A stretch of 64,000 nt of DNA from Hyphomicrobiaceae bacterium (GCA_020442165.1 JAGRKV010000051.1:124001-188000), one strand, 5' to 3'; positions 8,894-18,326 are shown, counted from the stretch's first letter. The notes: generated by a model not told the origin, from the sequence alone. Translations and numbers: made by a program.

Positions 8894-9409
8894 TTACTGG
8901 CCGCCACCCGGCGTCGTTTCGGCGCTCGAGTCAGAGAACCTTGTCTTCATGCTCGATGCGTTGGCGATCTCAGAGAAGTACTTGGGATCGTCGCCGATCG
9001 TGATCGTCGGCTGGCAATTGGGCGAGCAGGTGTAGGACTGTCGCATCGAACCCTTGTGGAGGTTGACCAGCCGCTGTTCGTCGCGCTGTACGATAACGCG
9101 CTGGTCCTGGATCACGTTGCGCTCGGCATCGAGCGCGATCACGTTGGTCACACCGAACGTCTTGCCAGTAATGACGAGCAGGTCGGATCCCTGAAGCGCA
9201 ATGTCGGCGATCGAAGGGTTGCCGATTATCAGCTCAGAAACGGGACGCGGTAGGCGCAGGATCTGAGATTGGTCGTAACGAACGACCAGATCGCTTGCGC
9301 GGGCGGGGGGGCTGCTCATGGCCAAGCCTGCAAGCAGGGTGATGGCGGCAGCAAGGGCTGTCTGCATAGTGCGGCTGCCCAGCGAATTCAGCGTTGCATA
9401 GGGAGTCAT
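8894..9409 (-). CDS. Stand-alone pilus/secretin N-terminal domain protein
   Basis: Exported protein (171 aa) with a signal peptide ending PPARA-SD and a domain matching the N-terminal region of CpaC/RcpA secretins: LRLPRPVSELIIGNPSIAD and DLLVITGKTFGVTNVIALD. The same domain occurs at the start of the cpaC product encoded downstream (LIEFPRDIRDVMVSNPQVMD), but here no secretin channel follows. The C-terminus has two Cys in SYTCSPNCQP. A role as a periplasmic accessory of the Tad secretin is inferred from the domain and the location. Start chosen at MTPYATLN, which has a GGAGAG ribosome site. Confidence 0.75.
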   Translation of the reverse strand: MTPYATLNSLGSRTMQTALAAAITLLAGLAMSSPPARASDLVVRYDQSQILRLPRPVSELIIGNPSIADIALQGSDLLVITGKTFGVTNVIALDAERNVIQDQRVIVQRDEQRLVNLHKGSMRQSYTCSPNCQPTITIGDDPKYFSEIANASSMKTRFSDSSAETTPGGGQ

Positions 9410-9654
9410 TTTCCACTCTCCGGACGTGTCACGTGCAGGCATTAGGTCAGGAAATGGTAAATGGAGTGCAAACGTCCGTCCGGAAGCGGTGCGACGTTCC
9501 TGGGCCAGCGGGGGGCTGGCTGGGTGCGGCGGCTGCAAATCCGTTTGTTGGCCTCCGCCTGAGCATCGCATGGCTGGCGCGGCGCGCAGTTAAGACCAAA
9601 TTGCTTAGAAGGGTGCTTGGCCGTCGTTCAATTCCTATGGGGGTCTCCGAGTGA

Positions 9655-9900
9655 ATTTGCGCAGTTTAACGGAGAAAATCGAACGCATATTCCTCATTGT
9701 AAGTATTGATTAATCAGAATTTACGCTTGTCGCAGCTTAATTGGTCGTTGTTTCGAGTATAAATACTTCATGTATGCTATTTTGTACTATTGCGTTACTT
9801 TGTTGTTTTGATTGTTATTTGTTTTTTATCCAACATTTCTCTATCGTTTATGGGGAAAACTTCGGGTGTTCATCTCTTCTTAATGGGCGGGGTGTAGTCT
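9655..9900 (+). promoter_or_regulatory. AT-rich presumed regulatory region of the flp pilin genes
   Basis: This stretch is far richer in A and T than the surrounding DNA and lies upstream of flp1. One site at 9710-9724 reads TTAA-N7-TTAC, one base short of the CtrA box (TTAA-N7-TTAA) that controls pilA in Caulobacter. The assignment as CtrA site is tentative; the role as promoter region follows from position and composition. Confidence 0.4.
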
Positions 9901-9980
9901 GCAAACAGTTCAGATGGACGGCATGAACCGACGTCGAACTTGGTCAGCAGTAGCAAGAGTTGCTCTTTGGGAGAGTAGTC

Positions 9981-10160
9981 ATGAAGAACGTTTTCGCTCG
10001 CTTCGTTAAGGATGAGTCTGGCGCCACGGCTATCGAGTATGGCCTGATCGCAGCGATCCTCTCGGTTGCCATCATCACCATCCTGCAGTCGGTTGGTGGC
10101 GAGCTCAGCTCCACCTACACGAAGATCAACAGCGCCCTCAGCACGGCGAACGGCGGCTAA
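9981..10160 (+). CDS. flp: Flp-type major pilin, copy 1
   Basis: Structural subunit of Tad pili (59 aa). A basic leader MKNVFARFVKDESG precedes the class IVb pilin helix ATAIEYGLIAAILSVAI; cleavage by CpaA is expected after the Gly. Glu and Tyr of the EY pair are the conserved mature residues 5 and 6. The start is ATG with GGGAGAG upstream. It differs by one residue (K2 to Q) from the next pilin, and the two genes are about 95 percent identical as DNA. A GC stem-loop follows at 10183-10212. Confidence 0.93.
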   Translation: MKNVFARFVKDESGATAIEYGLIAAILSVAIITILQSVGGELSSTYTKINSALSTANGG

Positions 10161-10182
10161 TCGCTAGCGTTGCGATGTTGTC

Positions 10183-10212
10183 CGGGCGGTGGGAGCGCAA
10201 TTTCGCCGCCCG
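10183..10212 (+). terminator. Stem-loop after flp copy 1
   Basis: CGGGCGG pairs with CCGCCCG across a 16-base loop, 23 bp after the pilin stop. There is no T-run, so it may act as an mRNA 3' stabiliser or a weak terminator rather than a full stop. Confidence 0.4.
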
Positions 10213-10294
10213 AACATCCTGCAGCGCGCTTATCGAATGCCAGCTTCGGCTGGGTCACATGCACAACAGATCTGAGATCTACAGGAGAGTCGAC

Positions 10295-10474
10295 ATGCAG
10301 AACGTTTTCGCTCGTTTCGTTAAGGATGAGTCCGGCGCCACGGCTATCGAGTATGGCCTGATTGCCGCGATCCTCTCGGTTGCGATCATCACCATCCTCC
10401 AGTCGGTTGGTGGCGAGCTCAGCTCCACCTACACGAAGATCAACAGCGCCCTCAGCACCGCGAACGGCGGCTAA
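10295..10474 (+). CDS. flp: Flp-type major pilin, copy 2
   Basis: Near-identical paralogue of the preceding pilin (59 aa, one substitution at residue 2). It has the same leader, ESGATAIEYGLIAAI core and tail STANGG. An AGGAGAG ribosome site lies 5 bp before the ATG. Nearly all differences from copy 1 are silent third-position changes, and identity runs on into the first bases after the stop, which indicates a recent tandem duplication or gene conversion. A stronger terminator-like hairpin follows. Confidence 0.93.
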   Translation: MQNVFARFVKDESGATAIEYGLIAAILSVAIITILQSVGGELSSTYTKINSALSTANGG

Positions 10475-10499
10475 TCGCTGCGGTATGCGATGGAACCGG

Positions 10500-10523
10500 A
10501 CGGCGGAGCGCGAGCTCCGCCGT
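10500..10523 (+). terminator. Terminator-like hairpin after flp copy 2
   Basis: Perfect 9-bp stem ACGGCGGAG ... CTCCGCCGT with a 6-base loop, followed by acctgtttt. It lies 26 bp after the pilin stop and would end the short, highly expressed pilin message. Confidence 0.65.
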
Positions 10524-10735
10524 ACCTGTTTTGGGGGCAATCGTATTCGCATTTTCAGGTGCGCGTTCATTATTTGCGGAAACGGAAGAGCGCTCTATCA
10601 TTTTATTTTGTATTCGTTTTTCGCGCCGGACAGCTGCGCTTCAGCCAAGCATGATCTAGGCTGCTCATGGCGGGTCTCGTGGCAATGGGTGCGTGGTCTG
10701 TGCCGTTGGCAGATCACGCTTGGGCGGGGGCCAAC

Positions 10736-10906
10736 GTGAAGTGCATCATCAGACTTTTCATTGATGACTGTTCGGGTGCGACCATTATCGAATATGGCCT
10801 GGTCGCCATCCTAATTTCGACTGCGATCATTTTGGTGTTGCTGTCGGCGGGTGCCGAGCTCAGCGCCCTGTACCAAGACATCTATACCGGACTGAGCGGC
10901 GCCTGA
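10736..10906 (+). CDS. Flp-like pilin, divergent copy 3
   Basis: Third Flp-family protein (56 aa) with the signature CSGATIIEYGLVAIL, but with Cys-Ser in place of Glu-Ser before the cleavage Gly and only a short acidic leader. The best start is GTG at 10736 after GGGCGGGGG; the frame continues upstream without similarity to Flp. It may be a minor pilin, or a low-expressed or decaying duplicate. Same direction as the other pilins and cpaA. Confidence 0.75.
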   Translation: MKCIIRLFIDDCSGATIIEYGLVAILISTAIILVLLSAGAELSALYQDIYTGLSGA

Positions 10907-11179
10907 GTTAGCTGGTGCAGGCATTTGCGGGTCTGCGGTGCCGACTGCTCCGATGGGTAGCGGGTCGGGGGAGTGCATGTGCAATCTTGCCGACATACAG
11001 CTAGAAATTGAGCGAAGTTTTGGGCAGCGGCTTAGCCGTTGGTTAGGTCTGCTCAATTTGAGTTGGCCGGCAAGTGGCGGAGCCTTTCGCCATTCACGAT
11101 CTCGATACGATTCTACTCTAGCGTTCTGACGTTGGGTGCTGCTGGCGGCGGCGGGGCGTATGGCTTGGAGTTTTTCAAC

Positions 11180-11341
11180 GTGACATTGTTTTTGAAACAT
11201 TTTTTTGCTGACGAGTCGGGTGCCACAGTCATCGAATATGGCCTCATCGCCGCTCTGGTCGCCATCGCGATCATCAATGTACTTGTCTCGGTTGGATCAG
11301 AGCTCGTGACGACCTTCAACACGATCCTGGGCGCGTTTTAG
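11180..11341 (+). CDS. Flp-like pilin, divergent copy 4
   Basis: Fourth Flp-family protein (53 aa): leader VTLFLKHFFADESG, then ATVIEYGLIAALVAIAI and a short tail. GTG start at 11180 with GGAG nine bases upstream. Mature length and the EY pair match class IVb pilins. It lies 150 bp before the prepilin peptidase gene that should process it. Confidence 0.8.
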   Translation: MTLFLKHFFADESGATVIEYGLIAALVAIAIINVLVSVGSELVTTFNTILGAF

Positions 11342-11496
11342 GGCATTGCTACTGACCTGATGATCGGTGCCAAAAGGCGCTCGTGTGCGACTTGCAACTG
11401 TCTCTTTACCGGGCATTTACTGGCACCATGCCAATGTTACGGCAGGTACAAGTTGACCGCCGTCTTCGATAGGTCCTGTGTGCAGAGTCCGTGACC

Positions 11497-12000
11497 ATGA
11501 TCGACCAATCACTCCTGTTTCTTTTTCCCGCCGCGATGGCGTTTGCTGCGGCGATGGACATGTTGACGATGACGATACCGAACCGGATTTCTCTGGTTCT
11601 CATCGCATCCTTCTTTGTCGCGGCATATTTCGCAGGGCTGAGCGGGCATCAGGTGCTGATGCATCTTGCAACGGGAGCTGTCGTCCTGGCTGCCGGGTTC
11701 GCGCTGTTTGCGGCACGGGTGTTCGGTGGAGGAGATGCGAAGCTTCTGGCCGCGTCATCGCTCTGGATCGGCTTTGAGCACCTGTTCGACTACGTCTACC
11801 TCATCGCAGTCTTCGGTGGATTTCTGGCGTTTGCCATCCTGATTGGGCGGAAGTTCTTCCCCGAAGGATCACTGCGTGCGCCCAAGTGGGTTTTGCGATT
11901 GCAGTCTCGCGAATCAGGGATCCCCTACGGCCTCGCAATCACGGCATCAGCGCTCTTCATTTACCCATCGACGGACTTCTTCCGGGGCCTTGCCTTCTAG
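11497..12000 (+). CDS. cpaA: Tad prepilin peptidase CpaA/TadV
   Basis: Membrane aspartyl protease of the A24 family (167 aa) that cleaves Flp prepilins and TadE/F-type pseudopilins. Two catalytic Asp positions are visible: AAAMDMLTMTIPNR in the first helices and FGGGDAKLLAA (GxGD-type motif) in the third. Five to six helices. The start may also be the GTG two codons earlier at 11491; no strong ribosome site distinguishes them. It opens the plus-strand cpa gene series. Confidence 0.9.
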   Translation: MIDQSLLFLFPAAMAFAAAMDMLTMTIPNRISLVLIASFFVAAYFAGLSGHQVLMHLATGAVVLAAGFALFAARVFGGGDAKLLAASSLWIGFEHLFDYVYLIAVFGGFLAFAILIGRKFFPEGSLRAPKWVLRLQSRESGIPYGLAITASALFIYPSTDFFRGLAF

Positions 12001-12191
12001 TCGGCACTGGCGATCCGGCTGGGAAGCCGCTGTTTGCGGTGAATTTCAGCGTGACAAATCGGAAACTGCTTGGCCACGCGGGGGGCGCCCGTACCGGACT
12101 GGGACGGCGATTAACCTCACATTGACATTTGTCACGCACATTGAGCTGGACTTTAGGTTCGAGCCTTCGGGTTTGAGAGGACCGTCTAGCA

Positions 12192-13001
12192 ATGAAAAAA
12201 TCTCAGTTGATCGGCTTTGGTATTGCCGGCGTCGCCGCGGTGGCTGCCTTCATCTTGGTGAAAGGTATTGTCAACAAGCCGCCGCCACCTCCGCAAATCG
12301 AGGAACGTGCGGTTAATGCCACCGAGGTGCTTGTCGCGAGAATTGACCTGCCGCTTGGAGAGGTCATCACCGATGCTCACTTCCAGTGGCAGATCTGGCC
12401 CACGCAGGGTTTGTCGCGCAATCTCATTTCCAAGGAGCGCGGCGGGCTGAAGATGCAGCGCGACCTGGTCGGGCGCATTACGCGCGCGCCGATCATGATG
12501 GGCGAGCCGATTACAGAGAACAAGGTCGTGTCACCAGGTGAAGGCGGCGTTCTGGCGGCAATCCTTCCGCAAGGCATGCGCGCCATATCGGTGAGGGTTC
12601 GTGACGAAGAGAAGGCCGTTGGCCGTCTCATCCTGCCCAACGATCATGTCGACGTCATCATGATCCGCCGTGTTCGTGGCCGGGGCGGCGCAGAAAACTT
12701 CGTCAGCGATACGCTCTTCACCAATGTTCGTGTTCTCGCCATTGGCCAGCAGATCGAGACCAAGGAAGGCAAGAAGACGGCAGAGGGTTCGACCGCAACT
12801 CTCGAGCTGACACCCAAACAGACCGAGCTTCTCGCGCTTGGCCAATCGATGGGCGACATCATTCTGGCGCTCAGAAGCGTGGCTGACATCAAGGACAGCA
12901 GCGGACCATCCGAAGGTTCGGCTCTCAACCAAGACCAACGCGGCAATGCCATCCGCATCTTGCGTTACGGCACCCGTTCTCGTGCGTACGGCGTGAACTG
13001 A
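12192..13001 (+). CDS. cpaB: Flp pilus assembly protein CpaB/RcpC
   Basis: Periplasmic, membrane-anchored Tad component (269 aa) with one N-terminal helix (residues ~5-27), a proline run, and an SAF/AFP-like domain (residues ~45-110) with ATEVLVARIDLPLGEVITD. A RcpC-type domain follows: GMRAISVRVRDEEKAVGRLILPNDHVDVI. The family works with the CpaC secretin at the outer membrane. GAGAGGA precedes the ATG; cpaC begins 38 bp after its stop. Confidence 0.93.
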   Translation: MKKSQLIGFGIAGVAAVAAFILVKGIVNKPPPPPQIEERAVNATEVLVARIDLPLGEVITDAHFQWQIWPTQGLSRNLISKERGGLKMQRDLVGRITRAPIMMGEPITENKVVSPGEGGVLAAILPQGMRAISVRVRDEEKAVGRLILPNDHVDVIMIRRVRGRGGAENFVSDTLFTNVRVLAIGQQIETKEGKKTAEGSTATLELTPKQTELLALGQSMGDIILALRSVADIKDSSGPSEGSALNQDQRGNAIRILRYGTRSRAYGVN

Positions 13002-13039
13002 GTAGACCCAAACGTAGCTCGTCGGAAGGCGATATATCC

Positions 13040-14668
13040 ATGTTCATGAAAACGAAAAAGGCTTTCGGAGCCACGCTTGCCGCAGTCATCGGGATTGCAG
13101 CACTCTTAGTCGGCGGCGCGCCAGGCCCGGTTGCCTATGCCGGAGACGGTCTGGCCGATCGGAGCACGATCAACGCGCATCAGTCGCTTCTGAAGATTTC
13201 CGAGGATGCCAACTTCCCGATCCGACGTTCCACGCGGGTTGGTCTGGGCAAGTCGGTGCTGATCGAATTCCCTCGCGATATTCGCGATGTCATGGTGTCA
13301 AACCCGCAGGTCATGGACGCCGTGGTCCTCAGCTCCAACCGTGTCTTCCTTCTGGCGCGGCGGATCGGCGAGGCAAACGCCTTCTTCTTTGGTGCCGACG
13401 GCGAGCAGTTGGCTACCTTCGAGCTCTATGTCGAGCGCGAGACCGGTGGTCTTGAGGATCTGCTCAACCGGATCATCGTTGGATCAAGCATCAAGGTGGA
13501 GATGCTGAACCAGACCGTGATCCTGACGGGCTCTGTTCGCAATCCGGCGGATTCCATGCGGGCTTCCAACATCGCTAAGCAGTTCGTAACGGTTCAATAC
13601 GAGACCGAGGGCAAGACTGCGGAAGGCGCATCGATCAAGCAATTCGCCAAGGACGGCGCGGAAGAAGCCGTCATCAACCTGCTGCAGGTTGAGGGTGAAG
13701 AGCAGGTCATGCTGCGTGTCACTGTGGCTGAAGTTCAGCGCTCGATCATGAAGCAGTTTGGTATCAACCTTGGTGCCTCGATCAATGCCGGTAATTTCTC
13801 CACGACGCTGCTGACCGAAAATGCCCTGCCGCTGACGGCTGCTGCTGGTCTTGGTACTCTGCCGATCCCTGGCATCAACACCAAAGGTGACTCCACGCTG
13901 GCTTGCGGCGTTACCGGACAGCTCTGCAACTACAACAAGGGCCCCGGCGATGGTTCATTCGGCAACAACGGTGTTGATGGCTACTGGAACAACGGCAACC
14001 AGAGCATTTCGCATGCCATCCGGGCGATGGAGCGCAACGGTCTTATCCGCACTCTTGCCGAGCCGAACCTGACCGCGATCTCCGGTGAGACGGCAAAGTT
14101 CCTGGCAGGTGGCGAATATCCGGTTCCCGTCGTCGACAAGACTGGGCAGCTGTCTGTTGTCTATAAAGAGTTCGGTGTCGGCGTCGCCTTCACGCCAACG
14201 GTGATGTCTGAGGGCCGCATCAGCCTGAAGATCGAAACCGAGGTGTCGGAGCTGACCAACAATGGTGCCGTGACTCTGTCCGCGATCGCCATCCCCGCAC
14301 TCAAGAAGCGTTCTGCGAAGTCGACGGTTGAACTTCCTTCGGGTGGTTCCCTGGCCATGGCCGGCCTGCTCTCCAACGACGTGCGCCAGAACATCGACGG
14401 GTTCCCTGGTCTCAAGGACCTTCCGGTTCTGGGTACGCTGTTCCGCAGCCGCGACTTCATCAACCAGGAGACCGAGCTGGTGGTCATCGTCACGCCGTAC
14501 CTGGTGCGTCCGACGGCGCGCAAGGATCTGGCAAAGCCGATCGACGGTCTCGTCAGCCCGACAGACCGCAGGGCCAATCTTCTGGGTCATCTCAACGCGA
14601 TCTATGGCCAGAAGGAATCGGTGCCGGTTGGCGACCTGAAGGGCGACTACGGTTTCATTGTCGAATAA
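13040..14668 (+). CDS. cpaC: Tad outer-membrane secretin CpaC/RcpA
   Basis: Secretin channel through which the Flp pilus emerges (542 aa). A signal peptide ends near AYA-GD. A pilus N-terminal domain lies at ~60-130 (LIEFPRDIRDVMVSNP), then a BON-like stretch (VEMLNQTVILTGSV). The C-terminal secretin domain spans ~225-500 with EEQVMLRVTVAEVQRS, LAEPNLTAISGETAKFLAGGE and PVLGTLFRSRDF...TELVVIVTPYLV. A Gly/Asn-rich segment near 300-325 is family-variable. ATG at 13040 chosen for its GGAAGG spacing. Confidence 0.95.
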   Translation: MFMKTKKAFGATLAAVIGIAALLVGGAPGPVAYAGDGLADRSTINAHQSLLKISEDANFPIRRSTRVGLGKSVLIEFPRDIRDVMVSNPQVMDAVVLSSNRVFLLARRIGEANAFFFGADGEQLATFELYVERETGGLEDLLNRIIVGSSIKVEMLNQTVILTGSVRNPADSMRASNIAKQFVTVQYETEGKTAEGASIKQFAKDGAEEAVINLLQVEGEEQVMLRVTVAEVQRSIMKQFGINLGASINAGNFSTTLLTENALPLTAAAGLGTLPIPGINTKGDSTLACGVTGQLCNYNKGPGDGSFGNNGVDGYWNNGNQSISHAIRAMERNGLIRTLAEPNLTAISGETAKFLAGGEYPVPVVDKTGQLSVVYKEFGVGVAFTPTVMSEGRISLKIETEVSELTNNGAVTLSAIAIPALKKRSAKSTVELPSGGSLAMAGLLSNDVRQNIDGFPGLKDLPVLGTLFRSRDFINQETELVVIVTPYLVRPTARKDLAKPIDGLVSPTDRRANLLGHLNAIYGQKESVPVGDLKGDYGFIVE

Positions 14669-14689
14669 CGGACGTGGTGGAGAATTGTG

Positions 14690-15433
14690 ATGAAGGACGT
14701 GTCAAAGATGAAACGGCACACCCCGTCCGGAGTGGTCGTGACAAGCCTCAAGGTTGTTGGCGTGTGCGCCGCTGCGATGGCGATTACGGGATGCAAGCAT
14801 CTTGATGAAGGAACGCGGGTTGCGGGTTGGTCGCTGGTCGAACCAACGCAACGCCACCCCATCCTGGTTTCGCAGAAGCCATCGACGCTTTCGCTGCGGG
14901 TGCCGCGCGGATCTTCCGGTCTGACGCCGAGCCAGAGGTCCGATGTGCTGGACTTCGGCGCTCGCTTCCGTGCAAGCGACGCGGGCAACAGCCGTCTAGT
15001 GATCGCGGCGCCAAGCGGCAGCAGCAACGAGGTTGCGGCGATGCATGCGGTTCACCAGATCCGCAATGTCTTGACGGCTCAGGGGTTCGGCGACGCACAG
15101 ATTGCAATCGAGCCCTATTCCGCAGCTGGCGGCGACGCCGCGGTGAAGGTGTCCTATCTCCGCTACGTCGCAGAGGCACCGGAATGCGGCACCTGGCCCA
15201 CCAACCTTGGGACCGATCCCGACAACGTGCCCTATGCCAACTTCGGCTGCGCAACGCAGCGCAACTTCGCGATGCAGGTTGCAAATCCAGCCGACCTGCT
15301 GGGACCACGTACGGTAACGGATCGCATCAGCGAGCGCCGCGACGTCGTATTTGGCAAGTACATCAAAGGCGACAGCACGGGTTCGGAGCGGTCTGAAGAA
15401 GAGCGTGTCAGGACGACGAAGGGTGGCAACTAG
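14690..15433 (+). CDS. cpaD: Tad pilus lipoprotein CpaD
   Basis: CpaD-family outer-membrane lipoprotein (247 aa), proposed secretin pilot. After an N-terminal helix the sequence AMAITGCKH contains the lipobox Cys. The CpaD domain follows, with RQSD-like GLTPSQRSDVLDFGARF, a Cys pair (ECGTWPTNLG ... NFGCATQRNFAMQVANPADL) and LLGPRTVTDRISERRDVVF, typical of the family end. The start codon may be this ATG or the GTG just before it. Sits between cpaC and cpaE. Confidence 0.93.
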   Translation: MKDVSKMKRHTPSGVVVTSLKVVGVCAAAMAITGCKHLDEGTRVAGWSLVEPTQRHPILVSQKPSTLSLRVPRGSSGLTPSQRSDVLDFGARFRASDAGNSRLVIAAPSGSSNEVAAMHAVHQIRNVLTAQGFGDAQIAIEPYSAAGGDAAVKVSYLRYVAEAPECGTWPTNLGTDPDNVPYANFGCATQRNFAMQVANPADLLGPRTVTDRISERRDVVFGKYIKGDSTGSERSEEERVRTTKGGN

Positions 15434-15488
15434 TCCCACCGGTCAGCAGAACATTTGACAAGTACGATCACGTATCAGGAGACAGCAA

Positions 15489-16769
15489 ATGGCTGGTCAT
15501 GATGTCGCCGAGTATGATTACGACGAGGTTCCGGCGGAAAATATCGGGCAGGGCAACGACAGGGCCCGACCGATTCCGCGCATATCAATCCAGTGCTTCT
15601 GCGAAACTCCGCAGATGGCCGAGGCGCTCCAGCAGGCGGCTGAAGACCGCCGCCTGACGAAGGCGCACGTCTCGATCCACATGGGCGGGATCAGTGCAGC
15701 GGTCGCGCATTACCAGGAAAGCCCGACACCCAATCTCATCATCGTCGAATCGCGGTTGCCTCGGCATCAGCTGCTGGGCGAGCTCGATCGCCTTGCTGAA
15801 TGCTGCGATGCCGGCACCAAGGTCATCGTTGCGGGCCACACGAACGACGTGATCCTCTACCGCGAACTCCTGAAGCGCGGCGTGAGCGAATATCTGATCG
15901 TGCCGACGACTCCGCTGGGCGTGATGGAGAGCATCTCCAATCTCTACAACGATCCAGATTCCGATCCGGTCGGCCATGTGATGTCGTTCATCGGCGCGAA
16001 GGGTGGCGTTGGTTCTTCGACGATCTGCCACAACGTGGCTTGGACGCTGTCGGAAGCACTGTCGAGCAATGTCATTATTGCCGACCTCGATCTGGCATTC
16101 GGCACCACGGGGCTCGATTTCAACCAGGACCCAGTGCAGGGTATCGCCGAGGCGCTTGCAAGTCCGGAGCGACTTGACGAAGTGCTGCTCGATCGCCTGC
16201 TCACGAAATGTTCCGAGAAATTGTCGATCTTCGCTGCGCCGGTGGTGCTCGACCGGGAGTATGATCTTTCGGCAGATGCGTGCGACATGGTCTTGGACGT
16301 TGCGCGCCAGAATGTTCCGCATGTCATCGTCGATCTTCCGCATCTTTGGACCGCCTGGTCGAAGCGCACGCTGCTGCAGTCGGATGAGGTCGTCATCACG
16401 GCGATGCCTGACCTTGCAAATCTCCGCAACGCCAAGAATGTTCTCGATCTGCTGAAGGGTTCCCGCAAGAACGATAACCCGCCGCATCTCGTGCTCAACA
16501 TGATGGGCATGCCCAAGCGTCCGGAGATCTCGGTGCGCGAGTTCGAGCAGGCCTTGGGCATCGACGCTCTCGCCGTCATCGAGTTCGATGCGGAAAGCTT
16601 CGGTCAGGCATCGAACAATGGGCAGATGATCGAGGAGATGAACGCGAAGGCTAAAGCCGCGCCGATCTTCCGGGATATCGCCATGGCGCTTGCGCACCGC
16701 AAGGAAGTGCGCGTCGAGAAGAAGTCCGGGCTCGCCCCGTTCCTCGAGAAGTTGAAGCTGAAGCGCTAA
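15489..16769 (+). CDS. cpaE: Pilus localisation ATPase CpaE/TadZ
   Basis: MinD/ParA-like ATPase (426 aa) that places the Tad machine at the cell pole. The N-terminal ~125 residues form a receiver-like domain (atypical REC, with LIIVESRLP in place of a phospho-Asp site). A MinD-type domain follows with deviant Walker A GAKGGVGSSTICHN at ~165 and NVIIADLDLAFGTTGLDF (Walker A'/B). AGGAGAC ribosome site. cpaF begins 12 bp after its stop, so they are co-transcribed. Confidence 0.95.
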   Translation: MAGHDVAEYDYDEVPAENIGQGNDRARPIPRISIQCFCETPQMAEALQQAAEDRRLTKAHVSIHMGGISAAVAHYQESPTPNLIIVESRLPRHQLLGELDRLAECCDAGTKVIVAGHTNDVILYRELLKRGVSEYLIVPTTPLGVMESISNLYNDPDSDPVGHVMSFIGAKGGVGSSTICHNVAWTLSEALSSNVIIADLDLAFGTTGLDFNQDPVQGIAEALASPERLDEVLLDRLLTKCSEKLSIFAAPVVLDREYDLSADACDMVLDVARQNVPHVIVDLPHLWTAWSKRTLLQSDEVVITAMPDLANLRNAKNVLDLLKGSRKNDNPPHLVLNMMGMPKRPEISVREFEQALGIDALAVIEFDAESFGQASNNGQMIEEMNAKAKAAPIFRDIAMALAHRKEVRVEKKSGLAPFLEKLKLKR

Positions 16770-16781
16770 GGAGCACGCGCG

Positions 16782-18326
16782 ATGTTTGGACGGCGTTCCT
16801 CGGACGGCACACAACAGCGGCGATTGCCGCAAGGGGCATCGGGTGAGCAGCGGGCGCCGCTGCCACAACCGTCGACGCCACCGGTTCCAGCTCAGAGTTC
16901 TCCTACTCCGGCGCCGGAAGCGAGGCCCAAGGCGCCGCCAACGGCACCTCCCTCACCGCAGAGCGCTCCCGAGTCCACTCGTCCTGATCCGCGTGAGGCG
17001 CAGCGGCGCCATTCGGAAGAGTACTATGACGTCAAGACCACGGTCTTCAATGCGTTGATCGACACGATCGACCTCACGCAGCTGGCGAAACTCGATTCGG
17101 CAGCAGCGCGCGAGGAGATCTGCGACATCGTCAGCGAGATCATCCAGGTCAAGAACGTCGTCATGTCGATCGCCGAGCAGGAAGAGCTGCTCGAAGATAT
17201 CTGCAACGACGTTCTGGGTTATGGACCGCTTGAACCGCTGCTGGCGCGCGACGACATCGCCGACATCATGGTCAACGGTGCCAGCACGACCTACATCGAA
17301 GTCGGCGGCAAGGTGCAGAAGACCAGCGTCCGGTTCTCTGACAACACGCAGCTGATGAACATCTGCCAGCGTATCGTCAGCCAGGTCGGCCGCCGCGTCG
17401 ACGAATCGAGCCCGATATGCGACGCGCGTCTTCCTGACGGCAGCCGTGTCAACGTGATCGCGCCGCCGCTTGCCATCGACGGACCCGCGCTCACCATTCG
17501 TAAGTTCAAAAAGGACCGTCTGCGGCTCGAACAGCTTGTGAAGTTCGGCTCGATCACGCCGCAAGGCAAGACGATCCTCGAGATCATCGGCCGCGTGCGC
17601 TGCAACGTGCTGATCTCCGGCGGTACGGGCTCAGGCAAGACGACGCTCTTGAACTGTCTCACCGGCTCCATCGATCACGACGAGCGCGTGATTACCTGCG
17701 AGGACTCCGCGGAACTTCAGCTGCAGCAGCCGCATGTGGTGCGCCTTGAAACCCGTCCGCCAAACCTGGAAGGCGAAGGCGAGATCACCATGCGCGACCT
17801 CGTCAAGAACTGTCTGCGTATGCGTCCAGAACGGATCATCGTGGGCGAGGTGCGCGGACCGGAAGCGTTCGACCTTTTGCAGGCCATGAACACGGGCCAT
17901 GACGGATCGATGGGCACGCTGCACGCCAACTCCCCGCGTGAAGCAATCAGCCGTCTTGAATCGATGATTATGATGGGCGGGTTCGCGCTGCCGGTGAAGA
18001 CCATTCGCGAAATGATCGTCGGCTCCATCGACATCATCATCCAGGCATCGCGTCTGCGTGACGGCTCCAGAAAGATCACTCACGTTACCGAGGTGGTCGG
18101 CATGGAAGAAGAGGTCGTGACGCTGCAGAATCTGGTCGTCTACGACATCACGGGTGAGGACCAGAACGGCAAGCTCATTGGCCGCCATCGTTCGACGGGC
18201 ATCTCCCGTCCGAGGTTCTGGGATCGCGCGTTGTATTACAAGGAAGAGAAGCGCCTCGCCGAGGCACTTGCGGCCTCCGAAGTGCTCGATATGCATGGCA
18301 ATCCGATTGGAGAGGGCGATGGCTGA
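16782..18326 (+). CDS. cpaF: Tad pilus secretion ATPase CpaF/TadA
   Basis: Cytoplasmic hexameric ATPase (514 aa) of the VirB11/T2SS-E family that powers Flp pilus assembly. A Pro/Ala-rich N-terminus (residues ~15-70) precedes the NTD (DYGPLEP-like GYGPLEPLL). Walker A is [14 protein letters not shown] at ~285. [11 protein letters not shown] (Asp box), [24 protein letters not shown] (Walker B) and the His box [15 protein letters not shown] follow. AAGGAG precedes the ATG. It overlaps tadB by 8 bp. Confidence 0.97.
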   Translation: MFGRRSSDGTQQRRLPQGASGEQRAPLPQPSTPPVPAQSSPTPAPEARPKAPPTAPPSPQSAPESTRPDPREAQRRHSEEYYDVKTTVFNALIDTIDLTQLAKLDSAAAREEICDIVSEIIQVKNVVMSIAEQEELLEDICNDVLGYGPLEPLLARDDIADIMVNGASTTYIEVGGKVQKTSVRFSDNTQLMNICQRIVSQVGRRVDESSPICDARLPDGSRVNVIAPPLAIDGPALTIRKFKKDRLRLEQLVKFGSITPQGKTILEIIGRVRCNVLISGGTGSGKTTLLNCLTGSIDHDERVITCEDSAELQLQQPHVVRLETRPPNLEGEGEITMRDLVKNCLRMRPERIIVGEVRGPEAFDLLQAMNTGHDGSMGTLHANSPREAISRLESMIMMGGFALPVKTIREMIVGSIDIIIQASRLRDGSRKITHVTEVVGMEEEVVTLQNLVVYDITGEDQNGKLIGRHRSTGISRPRFWDRALYYKEEKRLAEALAASEVLDMHGNPIGEGDG

